Shown piece by piece: positions 24,100 to 34,652 of a DNA stretch of 64,000 nt; the stretch's first letter is position 1, and the number at the start of each line of letters is the position of its first letter. The stretch is from Capsaspora owczarzaki ATCC 30864 (taxonomy: Eukaryota > Opisthokonta > Filasterea). The position numbers and the translations under genes are program-made. The notes below the pieces were generated by a model. That model saw only the letters and a list, made by a program, of their open reading frames with translations. It ran no database searches and had not been told where the DNA came from. The stretch lies in assembly GCF_000151315.2 (NCBI RefSeq), contig NW_011887301.1:288631-352630 (forward strand), given 5' to 3'.

Positions 24100-25429
24100 A
24101 TGGCGAACGCGCTGGAAGAGCTCGCTGACTTTCTGAAGGACTCTCGCTCGCTTGTGCGTGCGCACGCGGTGGACACTGTGGCTGGACTGACGGCGTCTGC
24201 GGACGGGCTCGAGTACATTCGCGCCTACCCGCGGCTGGCTGACGAGCTGCTCGCGCGGCTGTCTGACGCCGACCCTGGCATTGCGCGCGACGCATTCAAG
24301 GCTGTAGTGAACATGACTGGCGACCGGACGCTTGCCCAGCGGACGATCGACGTGCCTGGGCTGTTTGCGCACCTCGTGGCGACCACGACCGAGCCAACGT
24401 CGCTGTTTGCCGACCTCGCCGCAATGGTGCTGTCCAACCTCACACGCAACGAGCTCGGCTGTGGCAAGCTGCTCGGCACAAACACGCCCGAGGAAGGCCA
24501 AGCGCTGTACAAGCTCGTCGACGTCTTCTGCAAGGGCGCCTTCAACCACAACCCGAACGCATCGCTCAACTTTCTGGCTCCCATCCTCGAGAACGTCTCG
24601 CAGTCGAACTTGGGACGGCGGCTGCTGGTCGACCAGGAGCGCGCAGTGCTGCCACGGCTGCTCACCCACCTCGAAAACCCAGACCGCGTTCGTCGCGGCG
24701 GCGTCGCTGGCATTGCCCGCAACTGCTGCTTTGAAACGGCGGCGCACGAGTATCTGCTCGGCGAGAAGGTCGATATTCTGTCATTCCTGCTGCTGCCGCT
24801 GTGCGGTCCGGAAGAGTTTGACGACGAGGACATGGACGGCATGCCCGATTGCTGCCAATATCTCGACAGCAGCAAGCAGCGTGAACCCGAAGTCTCCATT
24901 CGCCGGCATCTCGTCGAAGCCCTGTATCAGCTGTGCGCCACCAAGCATGGGCGAACAGTTCTTCGCGCCAAAAAGGTCTACCCCATCATTCGCGAAATGC
25001 ACAAGCACGAAACGGTGAGCGGCAGAGCTTTTGCTGTGACTGTTGTGGGCGTCGAGGGAGGGGACTGGGGTTCAGAGAGAGAGACAGAGAGACGGGGAGA
25101 GAGATTGTGACTGGTATTGCACCCACTTGGTTGAAGCACTGCAACACTCATTGGTGTGTTTTCTTGGTTGTTTGTTTGTTTGTGCGTCTCGCCCTGGTGT
25201 CGCCGCCTCTCTTCTTTGCTCCTCCAAACAGGATTCTGATCTTGACAAGGCGTGTGATCATCTTGTGCAAGTGCTTGTGGGCGAGGAGAGCGGACATGAG
25301 GACTTGAAGCAAGTCCCGCTGCCCGAATCCTACACTTCCAAGCTGGCCGAGCAAGTACGGCCCACCACTTCCATCGAGGACGACAATGACGACGATGCCA
25401 TCATGGTTGATGATCCATCTCTCTTTTGA
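24100..25429 (+). CDS. HGH1: HGH1 homologue (FAM203 family), ARM-like helical repeat protein
   Basis: Two exons, 24100-25014 and 25232-25429, 370 residues. In yeast and humans HGH1 is a cytosolic chaperone co-factor that works with TRiC in folding elongation factor 2; that role is family knowledge. Seen here: an all-helical repeat protein with NMTGDR, MVLSNLTRNE, FLAPILENVSQSNLGRRLL, GVAGIARNCCFE and LPLCGPEEFDDEDMDGMP, in the order and spacing I know for HGH1. The C-terminus is PLPESYTSKLAEQ followed by an acidic Asp run. The length fits the family (about 390). The single intron is 217 bases, phase 0. Confidence 0.92.
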
Positions 25430-25584
25430 GAGCACGAATCAATGTTGTAGTACAAGAGCTGTTATGATTTTAATAGAGATGGGTTTTTTTTGGTTCAGTG
25501 TTGCAAAGCTTCAGTCAAATATTAATCACAAAGTCTCCACAACGCAGCCCAAAATAAACAAAAATCATAGCACCAAGGCTATGC

Positions 25585-26100
25585 TCACAGCTCTGAATCA
25601 CGACGCCGGCCTTGGTAGTGAGCCGCCTCGTTCTCGCGCAGTTCGGCGAGCGAAATGAAGCCGTCGCCATTGGCATCGACCTCCTTCCACATGTGTGCTA
25701 CGAGGGCATCCACGTGAGCCGGGTTGTTCTTGATTTGCCCGCTGATCTGCGATGCAATGATGTGCGCCATCTCCGCGCGGTTGAGCCTTCCGTCGCCGTC
25801 CGAGTCGTGCACACGAACCAGCTCTTCCACTGTCAGACTCGCTCCTCGCGCGCCGTGCTCTTCTTGCATGTGTCTACTCCCAAAAACCAAGCATTGTTGA
25901 GTACATTATGGGGAGCTCACGTATTGGCGCTGCTTTTGGTTCCTTTGGGAGCTGGTTTCTGACCTTCGCCCGGCACCTGCGAGATCGCCGCCGTCACCCG
26001 GACGGTGATTGCCTGCCGCTGCTACTTGGTGAGTGCCAATCAGCAGCACAAGCAACGAAATGCAAACGAGCGCTGCAAATTTGCTCTGCAATGCCAACAT
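25585..26100 (-). CDS. EF-hand calcium-binding protein, probably secretory (MCFD2-like); 5' end unresolved
   Basis: The last exon (25873-25585) encodes two EF-hands, DSDGDGRLNRAE and DANGDGFISLAE, before a short charged end. An intron with donor GTGAGC (25920) and acceptor TAG (25874) joins it in phase 2 to an upstream frame reading GEGQKPAPKGTKSSANT. A strong signal-peptide-like sequence, MLALQSKFAALVCISLLV (from 26100), lies just upstream but in the neighbouring frame, and a stop separates them. Either another small intron, a different first exon, or a one-base error joins them. Layout (signal peptide, spacer, two EF-hands) resembles MCFD2-type ER cargo-receptor partners, but identity is tentative. 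Convergent with HGH1. Confidence 0.65.
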
Positions 26101-26831
26101 TGGAAAGAAGCCGAGAAATCTGGCAAAAACGACTGAGCGGCACATGAATGAAAACACCCTCTCCCTCCATGAATAGGCTACGTGAGTCTTGGAATCGTCT
26201 TGAACTGTAACGCAGCGGCACTTTGATGTATGGCTTGCTGCGTAGTTTTGCGCAAGCGATCCCTTTCCAAAATGACTCCGTTCTTGTTCAGCCTGGCTCT
26301 GTGTGTCGACGCGCCGCATTAGACCGACTCCATCATCTTCAAAGTCCCATTTGCCCCCATTTGCATTATTCTAGGCATCGGAACTGTCAGAGGAGCTGTC
26401 CTGCGCACGCTGCATTGATTCTCGCGCGAATCTCCGGAGACCACTCGTTGCACAGCTCTGCAGCCCTCGCTATCTCTCTCCATCCGATAAGTCCAGTCCT
26501 CCCCTGCTTTTTCCATTCCTTCTCACGAAACTGTCTTTCTGCGCAAACAGGCCTGTGGTTCATTGCAAGTATTCCACCTCAATACGCGTATGGTTCAACT
26601 TTACAGAAGGCGAGTGAAACTTGAATCTTTTGAACACTCAGAATGAATGAAAGGAAGCTGAAGCGTGGTTTATTGCAAACAGCACATGTGAGGTTGAAAA
26701 GCACCAATCGACGACTCTTCAAGTCCGCAACACACACACACACACACGATGAAAGTTTGACTATGAAACAACAGTCTCCTTTTTTGTTTTTTGTTTTTGT
26801 GAAAGCTCTTCGAATGCTGTTCTATGAGAGT
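26101..26831. other. Gap upstream of the second LRR gene
   Basis: 731 bases with no recognisable gene. It contains a CA microsatellite at about 26730-26747. The frame of the LRR start codon stays open upstream to 26643, but that extension is low-complexity and has no match to the start of the paralogous LRR gene. Confidence 0.4.
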
Positions 26832-29177
26832 ATGACTGAGAGCCAGCGCGAGCTGTACGACTGTTTCAAGAATGAGAAGGATTCCGCTCTAAGGTGAGAG
26901 TAGGCTGCATTTCTCGGAACAGTGTGATAGCGCGTGTGCACTCACGCAATTGGAGAGACAGCGTGCACGACTTTGAGTTTGGCGAGGTCGAAGCAGAGGT
27001 GCTTGCTGAAGGGCTCAAAGTGAACAAGGCGCTGACTTGGCTCTAGTAAGGCATGACTGTTGCATGTGATTGGGCGATTCAGAAGAGTGCTAACTGATGG
27101 AGGGGATGGACAGTCTGTACGAAAATCAGCTTGGTGACATTGGAGCGCAGGCAATCGCTGAAGCACTCAAAGTGAACACGACGCTGATCAAGCTCAAGTA
27201 AGGCATCTCACTTTGACTGATGCATTTGAGTGGGTGATTCAGAAGAGTGCTCACCGATGGAGGGAATGGACAGTCTGCCAGAGAATCAGATTGGCGAGGC
27301 TGGAGCGCAGGCGATTGCTGAGGCACTCAAAGTGAACACGACGCTGACTAAGCTCAAGTAAGGCATCTCACGTTGACGGATGCTTGCAAATACATGATTT
27401 CAAGCGAGGGCATTCGGAGTGCTCACTGATGGTGGATGGGATGCATAGTCTGAGTTGGAATCAGGTTGGCGATGATGCTGCCAAGGCATTCGCAGAGGCA
27501 CTCAAAGTGAACAAGACCTTGACTAGGCTCAAGTAAAGCATCTCAATGAATTGGTGCATGGGAGTGGGCGATCCAGAAGAGTGCTCATTGATGGAGGGGA
27601 CAGGCTGCACCAGGTTCAGATTGGCGATACTGGAGCGCAGGCGATTGCTGAGGCACTCAAAGTGAACACGACGCTGACTAAGCTCAAGTAAGGCATCCCA
27701 CGTTGACGGATGCTTGCATATACGTGATTTCAAGCGAGGGCATTCGGAATGCTCACTGATGGTGGATGGGATGCATAGTCTGAGTTGGAATCAGATTGGC
27801 GGTGCTGGTGCGGTGGCAATCGCTGATGCACTCAAGCTGAACAAGACAGTGACTACGATCTAGTAAGGCATCTCACTTTAATTGATGCTCGTGAGGGGGT
27901 GATTCAGAAGAGTGCTCACCGATGGATGGGATGCGTAGTCTGAGTGGGAATCAGATTGGCGATGCCGGAGCGCGCGCGATTGCTGAAGTACTCAAAGTGA
28001 ACACAACGCTGACAGAGCTCGGGTAAGGCACCTCACTTTCATTGATGCTTGTTAGTGACCAATCCTGCAGAGAGCATTCAGAGTGCTCACTAATGGAGGG
28101 GATGGACAGTCTGAGTGAGAACCAGATTGGCGATGCTGGAGCGCAGGCGATCGCTGAGGCAATCAAAGTGAACAAGATTTTGACCAACCTCGAGTACGAG
28201 GCTCAGTTTGACTGATGCGTAAGTGAGTGATCCAACAGAAGGCATTGAGAGCACTTACCGATGGGATGGACGGACAGACTGGGCTGGAATCAGATTGGCG
28301 ATGCTGGTGCGCAAGCGATTGCCGAGGCAATCGAATTAGGAACGACGCTGACTAGGCTCAAGTAAGTTGCCGTGTGCTTTGCTCGTCTCGGCAGGATTAG
28401 CCGTACATTTGGCACCAAGTCATCCAACTCACCATTTGGCCGACAGTATATGGTATAATTGTATTGGTAGTGCTGTTGCTCAATTGATTACAGAGGCAAA
28501 GAAACTCAATTACGCCGATGTCTATGCGTAAGTTGGTAGTTTCGAGATTAGTTTCGAGATTATGGAGTTGTCGTGCTGACGTCTTTATTTTTTTTTTTTT
28601 CATCGCTTGTTCGTTGCACAGCGACAGTCAGTTCAACCCTCTCGTACTGTCTTTACTTCCACGATTAGCAAGCGCCGAAGACACTCAGACCGTGTTTTGC
28701 TTGCTGACCAGCGGACTCGAGCTGGAGAATCAACGCGCATCTCTGCCAGCTCTCCCAGCCGAGATTGCCGAGCTTATTATGGACGAAGCGCACTACTGGC
28801 AAGGCGTGCAGCACATCAAGCGATCGCAGTTTGATGATGATACGCCCGACGATATTCTCCAAGTCACCGTGCCTCAAGGCGTCAATGGGAATTCAATCCG
28901 TGTGAAATCGATTCAAGTGCTTCGGGACAGCCGTACACTTGACGGCAGCATCGATGACCGCGGCTTTGATTTGATTGTCCGAGATGAACAAGGTGCTGTC
29001 CAACACGAATGCTCGGCGAAACCAACTGTCGTCGATTTGACCCTCGAGCTTGCGACAATCTGGCCAGCGAGTCATCCTGTCATCCGACAAATGCGTGAAG
29101 GTTGGCAAGTTCAAGTTCGACCCAGCAAGTCTCCCAAGGATGCACTATTTGAATCGCTCTATGTCGGATATGTCTAA
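26832..29177 (+). CDS. Leucine-rich-repeat protein B, intact paralogue of LRR protein A
   Basis: Twelve exons: 26832-26893, nine 84-base LRR exons (see repeat entry), 28447-28527, 28622-29177; 484 residues in frame. The start MTESQRELYDCFKNEK matches that of LRR protein A (NELQRELYDIVKN), which is why 26832 is preferred to the upstream in-frame ATGs. Nine ribonuclease-inhibitor-type repeats and one degenerate repeat lead to a C-terminal domain of about 185 residues with LPAEIAELIMDEAHYW, GFDLIVRDEQG and REGWQVQVRPS. I do not recognise that domain as a named family. It is the intact reference for the damaged end of gene A, 18 kb away on the same strand. No targeting signal. Function unknown; LRR proteins of this type usually bind other proteins. 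Confidence 0.88.
26962..28361 (+). repeat. Array of nine exon-intron LRR cassettes in gene B
   Basis: Exons at 26962-27045, 27114-27197, 27274-27357, 27449-27532, 27604-27687, 27779-27862, 27939-28022, 28110-28193, 28278-28361, all 84 bases and phase 2 at both ends. Introns (68-91 bases) share gtaaggcatctcac, gtgctcactgatgga and a final cag or tag with those of gene A. Two introns end in atgcatag and one in atgcgtag instead of ggacag, forming a sub-family. Confidence 0.95.
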
Positions 29178-29496
29178 AGGGCAGAGAACGCCGTTGTTTT
29201 GTTTTGTGTTGTTTTTTCGAATACATGCTGAACGTTCCCGACAGTGTTTGGGCAATCCTGAGTGTCAACCTTCTTGAGAGATGAGACAAGAAGCCTCGAT
29301 ATGAACACAGGCTGAAATGCAATTTGTTGCTTGTCGACCGATTCACATTGCTTCGAGCAAGATGCACCACTGGCGCTGTCGTATCATGAACACACAGCGT
29401 TTCCAATGTATTCCGATGCAAATCCAGCTCAGTCAACATTTGCATTTCATTTTATTTTTTCTCTCTCTCAATATCCCTTCTTGCAACAAGTCAGCC
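29178..29496. other. Gap between LRR gene B and SEC22
   Basis: 319 bases. T-rich from 29440, ending just before the SEC22 start codon. No gene seen. Confidence 0.4.
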
Positions 29497-30920
29497 ATGT
29501 TGAGCATGACCACGATCGCGCGCGTCATTGACGGTCTCCCTTTGGCCGCGTCGACAGAAGACGACCAAGTACGCCAGCTCAACACACCAAAACACCTCCA
29601 TCCAATTCCGCTCTTTTATGTTATTGTTGCTGTTGTTGTTGTTGAATTGCTTTCTTGTTGTGTTATTTGAGCTGTTGCGTGTAGGCCAGATGAGTCGAGT
29701 TGAGGAGGCTGAGGTGGAACAGGTCCCAGAGTCATCCGCACTCAGCGCCCCCCCCCCGCAGCTCAATGCGCATTGAAGCGTTCACTCGAGTCGTTCGTGC
29801 TTGTTGTTTGACTGTCGACCTGGAGAGCCTGGCGCCGTGCGTGGATGGAGGGACTTGGGGCTTCATCTACGACTTGTACCAAACTCAACTCAACTCAACT
29901 CAATTCACATTGCCTGCTGGCAGACCGGACGAGACCTGCAGGAGTACAAGACGCAAGCCAAGCAGCTATTCAAGCGTCTGTCTGACGCGTCGCCCACTCG
30001 TTGCTCCATCGAGTCGGGATCGTTCGTCTTCCAGTAAGAAAACGAAAGCAAAATCTTTTTGTGTGCAGCACCAGTCGCGCCATACGTTGGCGATTGAGGC
30101 GTATGGCAATGTGTGTTCAGATTGTCTATGGCAGACGATTGGCAGAGTCTGACCCCGGGGGAGGGGGTGCTGATCGCGTTCGTTCAATCTGAACAGCACA
30201 ACTCATCGCATCACCCTCTGTCTGTGTACGCTCATCACCTTGTAGCTACATTATTGAAGATGGCGTCTGCTTGCTGACGCTGTGCGAGCCATCGTACCCG
30301 AAAAAGCTCGCGTTCGCCTTCTTGGAAGACATGAGCCGAGAATTCCAGCAAGAATACCGAAACGAAATTCACACCGCCTCGCGTCCGTATGCCTTTATCT
30401 CGTTTGGTAAGTTGTCCATCGCATGCATCAGTTGTGTATGGGATTATCATCGTGGTGTTGGCTGGTTGGCTGGTTTCTTCTCAATCCCTGGAATTCTCAT
30501 CCTCCCGAATTTCTTCTCAGACACCACCATTCAGCGCCTTCGAAAGCAATACTCGGATACCCGCGCGGCTCGCAACGTGTCAAAGTTGAACGACGACTTG
30601 ATGGACGTGCAGCGCATCATGATCAAGAACATTGACGAGGTCATTGGCCGAGGACAAAAGCTGGATCGTACGTCACGCTTCTGATAGCGGTTCCTCTTTG
30701 ACACTCAGGCTTGAATTTGCGAAAACTCTAACTTGCGCGCGTCACCTCCGATACAGAAATTAGTCAAGTTGCCGGACACTTGTCTTCAGAATCCAAAAAG
30801 TACGTCAAGGACGCCAAGTGGCTCAACATTCTCGCCATGTTCCAAAAATACATTCCGATCATTGGTGTCGTGGTGATTGTGCTGTTGGTGTTGTACTTGC
30901 GTTACGTTTGGTTCCACTGA
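29497..30920 (+). CDS. SEC22: SEC22 R-SNARE (longin family) of ER-Golgi transport
   Basis: Five exons (29497-29568, 29924-30033, 30246-30406, 30521-30667, 30757-30920), 217 residues, matching SEC22B in length (215). The longin domain starts MLSMTTIARVIDGLPLAAS, then GRDLQEYKTQAKQLFKRL and YIIEDGVCLLTLCEPSYPKK. The SNARE helix (about 130-190) has NDDLMDVQRIMIKNIDEVIGRG with the central arginine of an R-SNARE. A single C-terminal membrane anchor (IPIIGVVVIVLLVLYLRYV) ends the protein. It marks ER-to-Golgi and retrograde COPI vesicles, so it acts in the same pathway as the ArfGAP at 3.5 kb. Convergent with pirin, 175 bases apart. Confidence 0.97.
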
Positions 30921-31094
30921 GACACTCCGGATGGTCTACAATGTTGATGGTGTTTTTGATACTTTGTTCTTGTTCGCTTTGTTGGTTTTTGTGAGTCAAA
31001 CGTGGTAATTGTCTTTGATACGAATATGAATTTTAATCAGACAAACAAAAGCGGTACAACGAGCTGTTCAACGTGAAAAGCGAAAAAAAGAGTT

Positions 31095-32469
31095 TCAGTA
31101 GTCATCTTCACCGAGGCCGTATTGAGTGCGGCCGGCTTCAGAGTACCAGCCGGCAGCGCGCTCAAAGCCGTTCTTGCGCTCTTGATAATCTCGGATGGTT
31201 TGCATGATTTCCTCGCGCCTGTTGTGCAAAAGTAAAGAGCAAAAGTGAGCAACTTCCTTCTGATGCAAGCTTAGCGAACGACTGTTCGAAACGTACGTGT
31301 TCATCACGAACGGACCGTGCTGCACGATGGGCTCATTGAGTGGCTTGCCTGCAATGAGAACAAAATGGGCCGGCTCCTGTGAGAGAGAAGGGGAGATCAA
31401 ACCGAAAAGTGAGTGTAGCGTAAAACTGAAAGCCTGATCAACAGCAACAACCGCCTTCCTTACGTCTTTCGTTGAGAAGGTGACTCCGTCTGCCGACTCG
31501 TCATTGTCGAGCAATACCGTGTGGAAGGGCTTCTCCTCAACAGCCTGTAAATTCCAATCACGCAAATCAAAAAAGTAAGATGTCGTCGTCGTTCACGGCA
31601 AAGCACATGCCCGCTCCCACTGTCATACCACCAGTCACAACGCTTACACTATCGGCGGGGCCAAAGTACGCCTTGCCCGAGATGGTGAAGGCAAAGCCAT
31701 TCCAGCCTTTTGGAATGGCTTGGTTGAATGACGAGTTGGGATCAAGCTTAAAATCGAGATACATGGTCGGTGTGCGCGTGTACACGGCGCTGTCAATGTC
31801 CATGGACGAACCCGCAATGACAGTCACCGTCACGCCGTCCTTGGTGGCGACCGGAATGTCCTTTTTGAGGAGCTCTTGGTAGTTTGGCTCAATCATCTTG
31901 TCTTTGCGAGCCAGGTTGACCCACAGTTGCAAGCCCACAGACTTGGTCAGCGGCACTTCACTGTGGACAATGCCTCTACCAGCCGTCATCCACTGCAAGT
32001 CGCCAGCGTTCAGGACGCCCTTGTGGCCGGCGAAATCCTCGTGTGCGAACTTGCCTTCGAGCAGATACGAGACGGTCTGAGGTCCAGAGTTTCCGCATCC
32101 ATCCAAAAGAGCAAAAGATCAAATCAGTGGTGAGCTTCTTTGTTTTGGTTTTCCAAGTCGATCAGAAAACCGCATCTCAGACTTGGCACGGAGATTTCTT
32201 TTTTGGAGCGGATCGCGACAACAACAAAAAAAAACACACAACGGTTGCGTGCTTACCTCAAAGCCGCGGTGGGGATGGTCTGGGAAGCCTGCTGGAGGAA
32301 CGCCCGTAAAGTAGTCCAGCATGAGGAACGGATCGAGGCGGCCGAGCTCGGGGCGGCCAATCGAGCGACGCACGCGCGCGCCAACGCCTTCGCCTTGCTC
32401 GACGCCGAGGATGCTCTTGACGACGCGGCGCGAGAGGAACTTGATGGGAGTGGAAAGAGCAGCAGACAT
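31095..32469 (-). CDS. PIR: Pirin, iron-binding cupin protein
   Basis: Five exons (32469-32257, 32076-31648, 31544-31464, 31376-31297, 31218-31095), 308 residues; human pirin has 290. Pirin is a two-cupin nuclear protein that binds iron and acts as a redox-sensitive transcription co-factor; some relatives are quercetinases. Metal ligands are visible as His65 and His67 in DHPHRGFE and His109 and Glu111 in GRGIVHSE. Further family blocks are VGARVRRSIGRPEL, GDLQWMTAGRG, YTRTPTMYLDFKL and PIVQHGPFVMNT. ATG 32469 is the first in frame; the open frame upstream to 32613 is hydrophobic but has no ATG. The first 20 residues (MSAALSTPIKFLSRRVVKS) could be a weak mitochondrial signal. Exon 4 ends at a GTACGT donor. 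Confidence 0.96.
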
Positions 32470-33293
32470 GCTTGGTGGTTCAGTTGCTGGAAGTTGAGAG
32501 GAGGAGGAGCTGGCCGTGTTTGATGACTGAGGCAAGATGGATGATGGTCGCGCAATGCCAAGTAGAACAGCGAGGATCAGGATGATGATGGCGGCTGTTT
32601 TAACGAGAGGCAAGGACGCGGTGCTTTTGCTACTACTACTACGACTGCTGGTGCTGGTAGTGCTGGTGGTAGTGGTTGCGGGAGCGGGTGTCGCTGCTGC
32701 TGCAGAGTCGGGTTGCTTGTTGGCGGAGGATATTTTTGTTGCAATGCGAACGTTGGATTTCTTTTTTTCGGCAAACCTTCTCTCTCAGACAATGAGATTA
32801 GCAAACTGAAGGATGAAGAAAAAAAAAGGAAGAGTGAAAGCAAAACAAGCCACAAAAATTGAAGAGTGAAGTGCGTTAACAAATGTTGAAAAGAGCCGTT
32901 TTTTATACCAATCGCGGAAGAAAAGCTGTCGCAAACAAAATTGCTGAGAATGACGCGAGCCGAGAGATTTCGCAAACCACGGATCAAAAGCGAAACGGAA
33001 GCTTGGACGAGCTGCTTCTCGTTGATTCTATCAGTGCGGATGAACGAGGTTTGAGTGCGAGACGGTCAGGGCAGAAAGACGAAAAGGCGCACAATCAACG
33101 CTCGTTGGCCCGCCTCGACAAATTTTGAGGGAATTGGATGGTGATCATTGTTTCACTGGGCTCATGGACTGCGTAAAAGTAGAACCAGTTTTGTTTTTTT
33201 CCTTTGTTATCAATCAATCGGCGTCGCCTCAGAAAACAAGATTCAACCCGTTCGCTTGATTCACTTCAATAATTTCGACTCGATCTCAGTCTC

Positions 33294-33324
<31 letters not shown>

Positions 33325-33357
33325 GTCGTTCGTTCGGCTTGCTTTCTCTCTTGGCAG
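32470..33357. promoter_or_regulatory. Divergent region between pirin and TIM22
   Basis: About 0.9 kb between two outward-facing genes. It contains CTA/CTG-type trinucleotide stretches near 32630-32700 and a T tract at 33293-33316. Just before the TIM22 ATG, ctttctctcttggcag has the look of a 3' splice site, so a 5' UTR intron may end here. Confidence 0.4.
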
Positions 33358-34378
33358 ATGGAACCAGCCGCAGCGCCGAGTGCACCAGAACCGGCTGCCG
33401 GCGCCGCAGCACCGCACATCTCACAGTTCATTCCTTATGGGATGCCTGGATATCAACCCTCAGCAATCCGGCGCGCGACGCTCGAGCAGCAGGCGCTGTT
33501 GAATGCCAAGCCGCCAGAAGTCGTCCTGCTCGAGCAGGCGCTCAGCTCGTGTGTCGTCCACGGAATGATGGCCACCGGCGCAGGTAAAACAAAAACAACT
33601 ACAACAAAAACCAACTGAAACACACGACACGAGGAACGAAAGCGTGAATCGAAAGAGAGAAGCGGTGGTCACTTTGACGGCACATGTGTGAATGTACAGT
33701 GCGGTTCCGGCTCACTCACTCACTCACTCAATCACTCACTCACTCACTCACTCAATGTGCTCGTACATGAACTGCATGGATGGATTGATGCGATGCTTGC
33801 TGGTTGGGGTTCCTGCCAGGATTTGTTGCCGGAGGCGCGTTCGGTTTGATCACTTCGGGCATGGATCCAAACATCCTGGGCACTGCCGATCGCCCAACAG
33901 CCCTCAAGCCGCGAGAAGTATTCCGCGAGATGGGAAATAGAAGCTGGACTTTTGCCAAGAATTTTGCTCTTGTCGGTGGACTGTTCGCGACCAGCGAGTG
34001 CTACATTGAAAAGGTAAAGTTCGAATGTCTGCACCAGTTGGCATAATGCTTTAAGATAGTCTGTGTCACTCAGTGAATTGGAATTGCCGGGTGAACATTA
34101 GTACCGAGGGAAAGTGGACATCTACAACAGTGTAGGATCTGGCTGCTTTGCTGGTGCCGCAATGGGCTTCCGAGGTTTGTTTCAATCTTCCATGGTTTGC
34201 GTTGGTGCGATCACCAGCGTGCATACTCACTGAAATCCATGACGGTCGTCATCTCTGATTGCGTGTGTGACACTTTGAAATGTCTGGAAACTTAACAGCT
34301 GGACCGCAAGCAGCTGCATTGGGATGTGCAGGTTTCGCCGCGTTCTCGGCTGCAATCGATTACTTTATGAAACATTAA
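33358..34378 (+). CDS. TIMM22: TIM22, channel subunit of the mitochondrial carrier translocase
   Basis: Inserts multi-spanning carrier proteins into the mitochondrial inner membrane. Four exons (33358-33583, 33820-34013, 34102-34174, 34299-34378), 190 residues (human 194). Family features: an N-terminal tail in the intermembrane space; GGAFGLITSGMD at the first conserved membrane segment; AKNFALVGGLFATSECYIE; NSVGSGCFAGAAMGFR; and the end GCAGFAAFSAAIDYFMK. These are the Tim17/22/23 glycine-rich segments; the VFREMGNRSWTFAKNFA wording is TIM22-specific rather than TIM17 or TIM23. Intron 1 contains a CACT microsatellite at about 33713-33754. Confidence 0.96.
33713..33754. repeat. CACT tetranucleotide microsatellite in TIM22 intron 1
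   Basis: About ten copies of cact with one interruption (caat) near the middle and another at the end. Confidence 0.85.
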
Positions 34379-34652
34379 CAGCAATGTCGATCAGCGGTGG
34401 CCGAAATGTCAAAGAAAACTTATTAAAGAAACAGTGTATTCTAGAAAATAGTGTTGTTAACGAAATGGGGTAGGGTGGGTTTGGGGGTAGAGGGAAAAGT
34501 GCAACCAAAGCTCTGATCGTTGAAGCGCGCAAAATCCAACAAACCAGCAGCGCAACACGTTGAACAAGAGCGAGAACAAGGTCGACCCCGGGGAAACTAA
34601 ACGCTTAACAAATAAAGACGTGCGAGCCCCAAAGCTCGCTTGTCGAAATAAA

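Noticed and set aside
24094-24899. Long minus-strand frames opposite HGH1
   Set aside because: They mirror the HGH1 coding strand and carry Arg/Val-rich nonsense; HGH1 itself is clear.
26643-26831. Upstream extension of LRR protein B to an earlier in-frame ATG
   Set aside because: The extension is low-complexity (THTHTH, FFVFV) and has no counterpart in LRR protein A, whose start aligns with 26832.
32470-32613. Hydrophobic N-terminal extension of pirin
   Set aside because: The open frame begins at TTG and has no ATG above 32469. The hydrophobic run is more simply 5' flank.
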